Counted from the first letter of the stretch, positions 15,959-23,827 are shown. The stretch is DNA of 25,005 bases from DATFWC01 sp045801465 (GCA_045801465.1 JBJMSU010000005.1:1-25005), one strand, 5' to 3'. The notes: generated by a model from the sequence alone, not told the origin. Numbers and translations are program-made.

Positions 15959-17546
15959 AGAAGACGGCGGCGAGCCAGACCGCCTGCCAATTGGCGAAGC
16001 CCTCGTTGAGGACGACATAGACGGCAGAGCCGCCAAGGAGGGCTGCAAACGCGCTCTCGGCCATGCCGCGCGGACCAACCAGTTTGCGGTCCTCGGGATT
16101 GCCCGTTAACGGCCCGATCAGCGCCAGAACCAGGTAGGGTATCGCAGCGGCGGTGAGCGGCGCAAACGGGAAATCCTTGTAGCGCGGATCGAAGACGAGG
16201 CCGAGCGCGACCTGGACGGCGACAACGCAGAGCAGCATCAACGCCAAGCCGAGGGCGAGGCTCAAGCGCCCGTGCGGGCGTAGGGACGCAGCGGCGAGCA
16301 TCCGGGCGAAGCCGGGCACTTGCTCGGCGCGCACCAGTGCGGCTGCTCCCATCAGCGGCGCCGCAATGGCAAGGCCCACCATGGTCAAGGAGCGCAGCCA
16401 GTCACCGACCGTCAGGCTCTCGACCGGCACGTTTTCGATGGCCCACCCGATCAGGATGCCGGGCCCGAGCGCCATTGCGGCGACGCCGACCCAGATCGGC
16501 GGCGCAATCGCCGCCAGCGGCTCCCCCCGGCGGCGGGCCGCAAAGGCGGCCGCGAACACCAGCGCGGCAAGAGCCACGCCTTCGGCCGCCTGCAGGCGCC
16601 AGCGCGGATGGTTCGAGAGAGCCACGCCCCAGTTGAACTTCGGTTCACGGCGCTCCGCGTCGAACAGGCCCCAATGTCCGCCGACGGTCCCCTCGAGCCG
16701 GCGTTTCCATGGCTGGTCGAACGCTTCGATCAGGTTGACGTGGTAACCTTCGCGTTTGGCGATGTTGAGCACGTCATGCAGCACGCGCGCTTGGGTGGCC
16801 GGCGACGGCAGCGCGCCTTCGCGCATGCGTCCGGCGCTCGGCCACCCGGTTTCGCCGAGCAGGATTTCCTTATCCGGAAACGCCACCGCGACCTTGCGGC
16901 GGATCGCTTCCACGTGCGTGGCAGCGTTTCGCGCCGGGATCGGGAAATCCTCCCAATAGGGAAGGATGTGGATGGTGACGAAGTCGACCGCCTCGTAGAC
17001 CTCGCGGTAGCGCAGCCAGAACTCCCAGACATCCGCATAGGTCACCGGCTGCGCAACTTGCGCCTTGACGCTGCGGATGGTGGCGGCGAGGTCGCCCGAG
17101 GTCATCTCGCCGCGCAAGAGCACTTCGTTACCGACGACCAGCGAACGGATCACCTGCGGGTAGCGCTTGGCGATCGCGATGGCGGTCGCAATGTCGCGCT
17201 CCTGCGCTGGCCGGTCGCCGCCCAGCCAAATGCCCTGGATCACCCTCACTCCGTGCCGCTCGGCGATCTCCGGTACCCGGTCGAGGCCATTACGGGTGGA
17301 GTAGGTACGCACGCATTCGGTCAAGCGGCTGAGCCTGACCATATCGTCCTCGATCTGGCGCGGATCGATCTGGATGCCCAGGTCGAGCGGGCTCTGTCCG
17401 CCGCGGAACGGGCTGTAGGACACACAATAGAGCTTCTCGTTGGCGGCGAGCGGCGCCGGCGGCATGCGCACCGCCGCGCCCAGCCACCACCACGCGCCGA
17501 CGATGGCGGCGACGACCACGACGAACAAGCTTAACGGCAGGCGCAT
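15906..17546 (-). CDS. ndvC: NdvC-like membrane protein with GH17 domain (beta-1,6-glucan branch formation)
   Basis: A 546-residue protein: an amino-terminal membrane anchor (about 4-26), a periplasmic glycoside hydrolase family 17 domain (about 38-310) and a carboxy-terminal block of about seven membrane segments. The GH17 catalytic glutamates are present: acid/base E141 in VVGNE and nucleophile E232 in LLGETGWPS. In Bradyrhizobium, NdvC is needed for the beta-1,6 linkages of the cyclic beta-(1,3),(1,6)-glucan of the periplasm, probably by transglycosylation. The first 310 residues are similar in layout to those of the ndvB-like protein further right (shared SPFRG, VVGNE, HILPYWE, GWPSAG). 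This suggests an ancient duplication of the GH17 module. It is divergent from the small exported protein gene. The assignment as NdvC rests on architecture plus neighbourhood. Confidence 0.85.
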   Translation of the reverse strand: MRLPLSLFVVVVAAIVGAWWWLGAAVRMPPAPLAANEKLYCVSYSPFRGGQSPLDLGIQIDPRQIEDDMVRLSRLTECVRTYSTRNGLDRVPEIAERHGVRVIQGIWLGGDRPAQERDIATAIAIAKRYPQVIRSLVVGNEVLLRGEMTSGDLAATIRSVKAQVAQPVTYADVWEFWLRYREVYEAVDFVTIHILPYWEDFPIPARNAATHVEAIRRKVAVAFPDKEILLGETGWPSAGRMREGALPSPATQARVLHDVLNIAKREGYHVNLIEAFDQPWKRRLEGTVGGHWGLFDAERREPKFNWGVALSNHPRWRLQAAEGVALAALVFAAAFAARRRGEPLAAIAPPIWVGVAAMALGPGILIGWAIENVPVESLTVGDWLRSLTMVGLAIAAPLMGAAALVRAEQVPGFARMLAAASLRPHGRLSLALGLALMLLCVVAVQVALGLVFDPRYKDFPFAPLTAAAIPYLVLALIGPLTGNPEDRKLVGPRGMAESAFAALLGGSAVYVVLNEGFANWQAVWLAAVFFSVAAALLRLRDALGSK

Positions 17547-17678
17547 CGGCAGCTTCGCTTACGAGATCCGTCAACAGGCCGACTTATCGGCTGGGACGCA
17601 AGGCTGCCAAGTCTAGGGCGCGCCGCGGCGATAACCAGTCCAACCGGGACTGCTGGACAAAGCCATCCAATTGGGTCA

Positions 17679-17696
17679 TGCCAGCGCAAGCTGGCA
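17679..17696. repeat. 7-bp perfect hairpin with GCAA loop in the ndv divergent region
   Basis: TGCCAGC and GCTGGCA flank GCAA, a stable tetraloop. It sits in the 229-base gap between the ndvC-like gene and the small exported protein gene. The surrounding text resembles degenerate copies of a widespread palindromic repeat (its minus-strand translation reads like ACAGMT), so it is more likely a repeat remnant than an operator. The rest of the gap shows no clear promoter match by eye. Confidence 0.5.
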
Positions 17697-17775
17697 GCAA
17701 TAGCCCGTCGCAATACCGACCTAATCCCGGTGTTAGGTGGCACATCCGTTCACCAATCGCGATCACACGGAAATC

Positions 17776-18249
17776 ATGTCCTTTATCCCATGGCGTATCC
17801 CGGTGGCGTTGCTCTGCGCCGCTTTTCTTGGGCTGTCCGGCGTCTCCGCCCTGGCACAAGGTGAACAGAAACCTCAGGACCCGAAGGCCTCTTCCGGCGA
17901 GCCCGCCAAGGACCAGAAGAAGATCGACGAGTTTGCCGAGGCCATCCGTGTGCTCGGCGGACCGGCGTCCAATCCGGAATGCGTCTGGCTCGGCCGCCGC
18001 GTCGTCAGCCTGATGTCCAACGACGATCTCGATACCGCTTTCCGCCACCTCGATCTGTACGACCGGTTCGGTTGTCCCGGCGGGCATATCCAGGCGGCCT
18101 TCCGCTGCCTGGTACGGCAGGGACCGATCGACACGAAGGCGCGTGAAGTGCTGAACGCACGCGTGCACGCCTGCTGGATCAACCCGACGGAAATCGCGCA
18201 GGCGCCGCCGGCGCAGGCCGCGCAGCCCTCCGGAACCAAGGCGCAATAG
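17776..18249 (+). CDS. Small exported four-cysteine protein between ndvC and ndvB (candidate NdvD equivalent)
   Basis: A 157-residue protein with a signal peptide (hydrophobic core about 8-26, cleavage after ALA before QGEQ), a charged linker (about 30-50) and a compact helical domain. That domain holds four cysteines, in PECVWLG, RFGCPGG, FRCLVRQ and HACWINP, which could form two disulphides in the periplasm. The last 20 residues are Ala/Pro/Gln-rich. The ATG at 17776 has CGGA nearby; an upstream GTG at 17737 would put charged residues before the signal. It lies in the ndvC-ndvB gap. In Bradyrhizobium japonicum a gene called ndvD was described in that gap and is required for glucan synthesis. 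That product was reported as larger with one membrane segment, so orthology is unproven. I recognise no known domain. Confidence 0.8.
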   Translation: MSFIPWRIPVALLCAAFLGLSGVSALAQGEQKPQDPKASSGEPAKDQKKIDEFAEAIRVLGGPASNPECVWLGRRVVSLMSNDDLDTAFRHLDLYDRFGCPGGHIQAAFRCLVRQGPIDTKAREVLNARVHACWINPTEIAQAPPAQAAQPSGTKAQ

Positions 18250-18343
18250 CAGCGTTAAGCATTGGCGTTCAACGACAGCGCGTCTCGGGAGGAATAAGCG
18301 GTCAGTGAATAATTGTTCAGCGGACCGCCGTTAAAATGCCATG

Positions 18344-18361
18344 TCACATGCCTATATGTGA
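18344..18361. promoter_or_regulatory. Dyad TCACAT-N6-ATGTGA upstream of ndvB-like gene
   Basis: A perfect 6-bp dyad with a 6-base spacer lies 100 bases before the ndvB-like start, within a 211-base gap that includes a less GC-rich stretch (about 18300-18360). An outer imperfect inverted repeat (18280-18291 with 18370-18383) encloses it. This could be an operator or part of a leader structure. The half-sites are in the opposite order to CRP/FNR sites (TGTGA-N6-TCACA), so that family is not implied. No known regulator is recognised. Confidence 0.3.
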
Positions 18362-18460
18362 GGTCGCCTCTCCCGAGAGACGCTGCATTACAGCGGAGCC
18401 TCGGTCGAGCCCAGGGGACGGGTTCGGGTCCTAGCCTTTCAGCCCCATCTGGTCCGGTCC

Positions 18461-21106
18461 ATGCGCCTCGTAGCAGGTGTCGTTGCGTGCGTCGTATGCG
18501 TACATGCGGGGTTATGGACCCTGCTGCGAGACGAATCCAAGGCTCCGAACGTCGACGGGCCCCTTGCCAGCGTATCGTTCTCGCCCTTCCGCGGTTCGAC
18601 GTCGCCCGGCCCGGACAACCGGACCACGGCCGCGCAAATCCGCTCCGATCTCAAGATCGTCGCCCCGTACACCCGATCGCTGCGAACCTATCGCTCCAGT
18701 CTCGGCCTCGAACTGGTGCCGGGCATCGCCACCGAATTCGATCTTCGCGTGACCGTCGGCGCCTGGATCGACAAGAACGAGAAGGTCAACGAGCAGGAGC
18801 TGCGCGCCGCCATCGACCTCGCCAAGAAGCACCGCAACGTCAACGCCATCGTGGTCGGCAACGAGACCGTCTACCGCCAGGACAAGACCGTCGACGAGCT
18901 GGTGGAGACCATCAAACGGGTCAAGCGTGAGAGCCCGGTCCCGGTCACCACCGGCGAGATCTGGAGCGTGTGGCAGGACAACCCGCAGCTCGTCGCCGCG
19001 GTCGATTTCATCGCCGTGCACATCCTGCCCTACTGGGAAGGCAAACCCGCGGCGGCCGCCGTCGACGAGGCGATCGGCAAATACAACCGGCTGCGGCAGC
19101 TCTATCCCGGCAAGCGCATCGTCATCGCCGAGTTCGGCTGGCCGAGCGCCGGCTACAATCAGAAGAGCGCCGATCCGGGTCGGATCGAGCAGGCTCAGGT
19201 GCTGCGCGACTTCGTTGCGCGCGCCGAGGCGCTCGGCATCGACTACAACATCGTCGAGGCCATCGACCAGCCGTGGAAGATCGAGGAAGGGAGCGTCGGG
19301 CCCTATTGGGGCATGTTCGACGCGAGCCGGAAAGCGAAATTCTCCTGGAGCGGCCCGGTCATCCATCCGGAACATTGGAAGCTCGCGACGCTGGCGCTCG
19401 CGCTCGGATTCCTGCTCTCGCTCCCAATCCTGCGCGTCGGCACTGCGACGGCCGGCGAGGCCGGCTTGCTCGCGGTGTGCGCCAACGCGGTCGGGGCTTG
19501 GCTTGCCGCCATCTTCGGCTACTGGAACGGTCACTACTTCGTGCTGGGCGCCGCCATCGCGCTGGGCATGGGCGGCACCTTGCTGGTGCCGCTGATCCTG
19601 ATCGCGCTCGCCCGCATGGAGGAGATCGCCGCCGTCGCGTTCGGCGAAAAACGGCGGCGCCTCCTGGCGCCGGCGCCGATCACCGACCCGATGCTCGCGC
19701 CGAAGGTCTCGATCCACATCCCGGCCTGCCGCGAAGCGCCGGACATGCTCAAGCTCACCCTCGATGCGGTGGCGCGGCTCGACTATCCCAATTTCGAGTG
19801 CGTCGTCGTCATCAACAACACGCCGGATCCGGCCTTCTGGCAGCCGATCGAAGAGCATTGCCGTTCGCTCGGCGAGCGCTTCAAGTTCGTCTATGCCGAG
19901 ACGCTGGCGGGCTTCAAGGCCGGTGCGCTCCGGCTTGCGCTCACCCATACCGCCGATGATGCGACGGTCATCGGCGTGATCGACGCCGACTACGTCGTCC
20001 ATCCCGACTGGCTCAAGGATCTGGTGCCGGCCTTCGCCGACCCGGCGGTCGGGCTGATCCAGGCGCCGCAGGATCATCGCGACGGCAGCCGCAGCGTCCT
20101 GCACCACGCGCTGAACGGCGAATATGCCGGGTTCTTCGACATCGGCATGGTTGAGCGCAACGAGGCGAACGCCATCATCATCCATGGCACCATGTGCCTG
20201 ATCCGCCGCGCCGCCCTGGAGGCCGCCGGAAGCTGGTCGAGCGACACCATCGTCGAGGATACCGATCTCGGCCTCACCATCCTGGAGCTCGGCTGGCGCG
20301 CGCTCTACACCAACCGTCGCTACGGCCACGGGCTGCTGCCCGACACGTTCGAGGCGTTCAAGAAGCAGCGCCACCGCTGGGCCTATGGCGGCGTGCAGAT
20401 CATTCGCAAGCACTGGCGCCGCTTCCTGCCCGGCGCGAGCCGGCTCACGGCGGATCAGAAGCGCGAATACGCGCTCGGCTGGCTCAACTGGCTCGGTGCC
20501 GAAAGCCTCGGCGTTGCGGTTGCGATCCTCAATCTGATCTGGGTGCCGGTGGTGGCATTCGTCGGCATCGCGATCCCGGACAAGATCCTGACCGTGCCGA
20601 TCATCGCCGCCTTCCTGGTGTCGCTCCTCCACTTCGCGATGCTGTATCGGCTGCGCGTCTCGATCCCGCTCGGCCAGATGATCGCTTCCGTCCTGGCGGC
20701 GATGTCGGTCCAGTGGACCGTCGCCCGCGCGGTCGCCGACGGCGTGATCAAGGATCGCCTGCCGTTTGCGCGCACCACCAAGGGCGGACTGGGCCGCCGC
20801 GCCCGCGAATTTCCCGCCTTCTGGGAAGCCGTCCTCGGCGCCCTGCTGGTGCTCGGCGCCGGCGTGCTGCTTGCCACCAACCCGCAGGATATTCGCGAGA
20901 TCAACGTCTTCGCCGCGGTGCTGCTGATCCAGAGCCTGCCGTTCCTGGCAGCCGCGGCGCTGGCCGTGCTGGAGACGTCGCGCGCCAACGAGTTCGCGTT
21001 CTGGACCGCGATCGCCGCGCGGTTTGCCGAGGTCCTGCCCCGGCGCGCGCGTGTGGCGCATCAGGAATCAGCGATCAGCAATCAGAAATCGGTCCCCGGC
21101 GAGTAG
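18461..21106 (+). CDS. ndvB: NdvB-like GH17-GT2 glucan synthase (beta-1,3-glucan synthesis)
   Basis: An 881-residue membrane protein joining a periplasmic GH17 domain to a cytoplasmic family 2 glycosyltransferase. After an amino-terminal anchor (about 3-21) the GH17 part carries E135 (VVGNE) and E224 (IAEFGWPSAG). Membrane segments follow (about 305-385). The GT2 domain starts near 410 (VSIHIPACREAP) and has the DAD motif at 508-510, EDTD at 599-602 and QRHRW (QxxRW) at 636-640. Further membrane segments close the protein (about 680-840). Known homologues polymerise beta-1,3-glucan from UDP-glucose across the inner membrane and remodel it by the GH17 transglycosylase; Pseudomonas aeruginosa NdvB has the same layout. 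It is unrelated to the Rhizobium NdvB beta-1,2-glucan cyclase. The ribosome binding site is weak. The long minus-strand frame opposite is a shadow. Confidence 0.93.
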   Translation: MRLVAGVVACVVCVHAGLWTLLRDESKAPNVDGPLASVSFSPFRGSTSPGPDNRTTAAQIRSDLKIVAPYTRSLRTYRSSLGLELVPGIATEFDLRVTVGAWIDKNEKVNEQELRAAIDLAKKHRNVNAIVVGNETVYRQDKTVDELVETIKRVKRESPVPVTTGEIWSVWQDNPQLVAAVDFIAVHILPYWEGKPAAAAVDEAIGKYNRLRQLYPGKRIVIAEFGWPSAGYNQKSADPGRIEQAQVLRDFVARAEALGIDYNIVEAIDQPWKIEEGSVGPYWGMFDASRKAKFSWSGPVIHPEHWKLATLALALGFLLSLPILRVGTATAGEAGLLAVCANAVGAWLAAIFGYWNGHYFVLGAAIALGMGGTLLVPLILIALARMEEIAAVAFGEKRRRLLAPAPITDPMLAPKVSIHIPACREAPDMLKLTLDAVARLDYPNFECVVVINNTPDPAFWQPIEEHCRSLGERFKFVYAETLAGFKAGALRLALTHTADDATVIGVIDADYVVHPDWLKDLVPAFADPAVGLIQAPQDHRDGSRSVLHHALNGEYAGFFDIGMVERNEANAIIIHGTMCLIRRAALEAAGSWSSDTIVEDTDLGLTILELGWRALYTNRRYGHGLLPDTFEAFKKQRHRWAYGGVQIIRKHWRRFLPGASRLTADQKREYALGWLNWLGAESLGVAVAILNLIWVPVVAFVGIAIPDKILTVPIIAAFLVSLLHFAMLYRLRVSIPLGQMIASVLAAMSVQWTVARAVADGVIKDRLPFARTTKGGLGRRAREFPAFWEAVLGALLVLGAGVLLATNPQDIREINVFAAVLLIQSLPFLAAAALAVLETSRANEFAFWTAIAARFAEVLPRRARVAHQESAISNQKSVPGE

Positions 21107-21131
21107 AAGCTGTCGCTGCTTCTCATCTGTC

Positions 21132-21178
21132 ATCCCGGGTCTGCAGCTCACCGCTGCGCGTTGCGCTGCGCCCGGGAT
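21132..21178. terminator. Hairpin between convergent ndvB-like and M20 genes
   Basis: ATCCCGGG (21132-21139) pairs with CCCGGGAT (21171-21178). GCAGC/GCTGC words just inside can extend the stem with small bulges. It lies in the 80-base gap between two convergent stops, the expected place for a bidirectional terminator. No T tract follows on either strand, so it may equally be a REP-like repeat. Confidence 0.5.
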
Positions 21179-21186
21179 AACAGCTC

Positions 21187-22359
21187 CTATCCCGGCAGCG
21201 CCGTCTCCACCAGCCGCGCCCAGTACGAGGCGCCGACCGGGATGACGTCGTCGTTAAAATCATAGGCCGGGTTGTGCAGGCCGGCGCTGTCGCCGTTGCC
21301 GACGAAAATGAAGGCGCCCGGCCGCGCCTGCAGCATGAAGGAGAAGTCTTCCGCCCCCATCACCGGGTCGACGTTGACGTTGACACGGTCCGTGCCGGCG
21401 ATCTCCGCCGCCACCGTCGCCGCGAAGGCGGTCTGCTGCTCGTGATTGCGCGTGACCGGATAGTCGCGGGTGTAGGTCAGGCGCGCGGTGGCGCCATGGA
21501 GCTGCGCGGTTCCCTGCACGATCTCCTTGAGGCGCCGTTCCAGGAGGTCGCGCGTCTCCGGGCGGAAGCTGCGCGCGGTCCCGCCCAGGCGCGCGGTTTG
21601 CGGAATGACGTTGTCGACATTGCCGGCCTGGAACACCGAGATCGACACGACGGCGGCGTCGGCCGGGTCGACGTTGCGTGAGACGATCGACTGCACCTGG
21701 CTGACGATGTGCGCGCCGACCAGGACCGGGTCGACGGTGAGGTGCGGCCGCGCCGCGTGGCCGCCGACACCGGTGATCTCGATACCGATGCGATCGGCCG
21801 CCGCCATGATCGGCCCCGGCCGGATGGCGAACTCGCCCACCGCAAGCCCGGGGAAATTGTGCATGCCGTAGACTTCCTCGATGGCGAAGCGCTCCATCAG
21901 GCCGTCCTTGACCATCGCGTTCGCGCCCGCCCCGCCCTCCTCGGCGGGCTGGAAGATCACCACCGCGGTGCCGGCGAAGTTGCGCGTCTCCGTGAGGTAT
22001 TTGGCGGCGCCGAGCAGCATTGCGGTGTGGCCGTCATGGCCGCAGGCGTGCATCTTGCCGGGCACGGTCGAGCGGTAGGGAACGCTGGTCTCCTCGGCGA
22101 TCGGCAAGGCATCCATGTCGGCGCGCAGGCCGACGACCTTGCGGCTACTGCCGGGTCCTTTGCGTCCGCGAATGACGCCGACCACGCCGGTGCGGCCGAT
22201 GCCGGTGACCACCTCGTCGCAGCCGAACTCCTTGAGCCTCTCGGCAACCGTCGCGGCGGTGCGATGCACGTCGTAGAGAATTTCCGGGTGGGCGTGGATG
22301 TCCTGGCGCCACGCGGCGATCTCCGGCTGCAGGGCGGCGATGCGGTTGACGATCGGCAT
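21187..22359 (-). CDS. M20 family amidohydrolase (hippurate/N-acyl-amino-acid hydrolase type)
   Basis: A 390-residue cytoplasmic metallohydrolase of the M20D group, which cleave N-acyl amino acids, hippurate or related amides. Metal-binding signatures are visible: HAHPEILYD (22-30), GLRADMDALP (77-86), HACGHDGHT (104-112, with C106 and H108), QPAEEGG (137-143) and YGMHNFPG, and a carboxy-terminal MGAEDFSFML. The dimerisation domain lies in the middle (about 190-300). There is no signal peptide. The ATG at 22359 has GGAGGAA seven bases upstream. It is 175 bases downstream of the Bug-type binding protein in the same direction, so the binding protein may capture its substrate or a related one. 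The exact substrate cannot be read from sequence. Confidence 0.92.
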   Translation of the reverse strand: MPIVNRIAALQPEIAAWRQDIHAHPEILYDVHRTAATVAERLKEFGCDEVVTGIGRTGVVGVIRGRKGPGSSRKVVGLRADMDALPIAEETSVPYRSTVPGKMHACGHDGHTAMLLGAAKYLTETRNFAGTAVVIFQPAEEGGAGANAMVKDGLMERFAIEEVYGMHNFPGLAVGEFAIRPGPIMAAADRIGIEITGVGGHAARPHLTVDPVLVGAHIVSQVQSIVSRNVDPADAAVVSISVFQAGNVDNVIPQTARLGGTARSFRPETRDLLERRLKEIVQGTAQLHGATARLTYTRDYPVTRNHEQQTAFAATVAAEIAGTDRVNVNVDPVMGAEDFSFMLQARPGAFIFVGNGDSAGLHNPAYDFNDDVIPVGASYWARLVETALPG

Positions 22360-22490
22360 GTCTTCCTCCCGGCGCGGACGAAACGCGGCGCGTGTTGCGT
22401 GAAGTGAAGCCTAGCAAATCCGGTGCCGCCTTGGCGAACGATCGGCGCGGTCTGTAGCTCGCACGAGCGACAGCGACATGCGGAAGCGCC

Positions 22491-22530
22491 GTCGCCCGGG
22501 GTATCGCGACGCTGCGCTCATCCGGGCGAC
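22491..22530. terminator. Hairpin just downstream of the Bug-type gene
   Basis: GTCGCCCGG (22491-22499) and CCGGGCGAC (22522-22530) form a 9-bp GC-rich stem around a 22-base loop. It begins five bases after the minus-strand stop at 22535, a natural position for a transcription stop. A T tract is lacking; its text (GCTCATCCGGGCGAC) resembles a repeat family frequent in related genomes. It may partly insulate the amidohydrolase from the binding-protein gene. Confidence 0.5.
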
Positions 22531-22534
22531 AAGG

Positions 22535-23515
22535 TCACTCCGTGCCGGCGATGCCGGCCGCCTGCACCACTTTCCCCCAGCGCACGACCTCCGACTTGAC
22601 GAAGCCGCGCATGTCCTCGACCGGAGGCGTCGCCATCGGCACCAGGCTGAGCCTGGCGATCTGCTCCTTCATCTCCGGCGCCTCGAGGATGCCCTTCAGC
22701 GTCGCATGGAGCTTGTCGACGATCGGGCGCGGCGTCTCGGCGGGCGCGGTGAGCATGAACCAGCCCGCCACGTCGAAGCCGGGAACGCCGGACTCGTCGA
22801 CGGTCGGGACCTGCGGGAACGCGGCGAGCCGCGCCTTGGTGGATACGCCGATCGCCCGCACCTTGCCGGCCTGGATCATGCCGGCCGCCGGCGGGATGTC
22901 GCAGAACATGAGCTGGATGTGCCCGGCGATCACGTCGTTCAACGCCGGCAGGCTGCCCTTGTAGGGCACATGCGTCATCTGGATGCCGGTCATGCTCTTG
23001 AGCAGTTCGGCATAGAGATGGTGCGGCGCGCCGACGCCGCCCGATCCGTATGACAGTTGCCCCGGATTGCTTTTGGCGAAGCCGATCAGCTCCGGCACCG
23101 ACGTCACCGGCAGCGACGGATTGACGAGCAGAATGAAGGGCGCCTGCGCCACCATCGCCAACGGCACGAGGTCGGTGCGCGGATCGTAGGGGAGGTTCTT
23201 GTAGATTGCGACATTGATCGCCATGGGGGTCGGCGTCGCCATCAACAGCGTGTAGCCGTCGGGCACCGATTTCGCCACCGCGCTGGCGCCGATCACCGTG
23301 CCGGCGCCGGGTTTCATCTCGATCAGCACCGGCTTGCCGAGCTTCTCCTCGAGCTTCTGGCCGACCAGGCGCGACATGATCTCCGTGCTGCCGCCCGGCG
23401 TATAGGGCACCACGATGGTGACCGGCCGCACCGGATAATCCTGCGCGGCCGCGCCCGCCACGCCCGCCAACACGAGCCCCAGGGTGATCGCCGTCAAGAC
23501 GCGCATCGACAGCAT
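22535..23515 (-). CDS. Bug/TctC family tripartite tricarboxylate transporter substrate-binding protein
   Basis: A 326-residue periplasmic solute-binding protein with a signal peptide (cleavage near AAA before QDYP, about residue 25). Family signatures are YPVRPVTIVVPYTPGG (about 27-42), GASAVAKSVPDGYTLLM, HVPYKGSLPALNDVIAGHIQLMF and IRAIGVST-like KVRAIGVSTKAR. Bug proteins bind carboxylates, amino acids or aromatic acids; most are orphan, and here no TctA/TctB membrane subunits are adjacent. The ATG at 23515 has GGAGGGGAG upstream. Its amino-terminal coding region begins right after the broken toxin-antitoxin remnant, so the toxin gene may have been cut when this gene's upstream junction formed. 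It probably forms a unit with the M20 gene. Confidence 0.93.
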   Translation of the reverse strand: MLSMRVLTAITLGLVLAGVAGAAAQDYPVRPVTIVVPYTPGGSTEIMSRLVGQKLEEKLGKPVLIEMKPGAGTVIGASAVAKSVPDGYTLLMATPTPMAINVAIYKNLPYDPRTDLVPLAMVAQAPFILLVNPSLPVTSVPELIGFAKSNPGQLSYGSGGVGAPHHLYAELLKSMTGIQMTHVPYKGSLPALNDVIAGHIQLMFCDIPPAAGMIQAGKVRAIGVSTKARLAAFPQVPTVDESGVPGFDVAGWFMLTAPAETPRPIVDKLHATLKGILEAPEMKEQIARLSLVPMATPPVEDMRGFVKSEVVRWGKVVQAAGIAGTE

Positions 23516-23542
23516 GACTCCCCTCCTCCCGTGCCCCCGGGC

Positions 23543-23827
23543 TCAGCGCGCCATGGAGCGCAGGTCCGAAGTGCGTTCGGCTCGAACCGTACCTTCATCC
23601 GCCGCAGCGCTTCCAAACGGCGGCGACTTCCTCATCGGTCGCCAATTGCGTTTTCCCTCACGTAGCGCCTGTTGCCGGCGCGTCACTTCTTCGACCTGCT
23701 CGTCGCTCAGTCGATACGGCCGGTCGTGGTGCGCGACATGAGCAAAGAGCGCCTCGGCTGCCGCATCTTGAGCCTCGTCGGGCAGTTGCCGTACCTGAGC
23801 GATCGCCTGTTCGAGCAATTTTGTCAT
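23543..23827 (-). pseudogene. Frameshifted type II antitoxin-like gene
   Basis: The open frame codes 94 residues starting MTKLLEQAIAQVRQLPDE, a pattern I associate with small alphaproteobacterial addiction-module antitoxins. After REGK (about residue 59) the text stops looking like the family. If one A is restored in the four-base run at 23651-23654, the protein continues TQLATDEEVAAVWKRCG and ends at 23595. That is a typical antitoxin tail, and its TGA overlaps an ATG at 23598 (ATGA), the usual antitoxin-toxin junction. I therefore read this as a single-base deletion that replaced the tail with a nonsense extension (RNWRPMRK onwards) ending at 23543. The start ATG at 23827 has a weak ribosome binding site. 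The family call is by memory of pattern; the frameshift is visible in the sequence. Confidence 0.65.
23566..23598 (-). pseudogene. Remnant start of a RelE/ParE-like toxin
   Basis: Directly overlapping the restored antitoxin stop, an ATG at 23598 opens MKVRFEPNALR, the kind of basic first strand and helix seen at the start of RelE/ParE-fold toxins. After about eleven codons the frame turns to unrelated text (TCAPWRAEPGG) and soon runs into the leader of the Bug-type gene, so the rest of the toxin is missing. A short match like this is weak alone; its place at the ATGA junction supports it. Confidence 0.45.

Noticed and set aside
18512..21061. 849-codon minus-strand open frame
   Set aside because: It is antisense to the ndvB-like gene, whose motifs are all intact; the antisense protein is a composition artefact rich in Asp, Arg, Gly and His.
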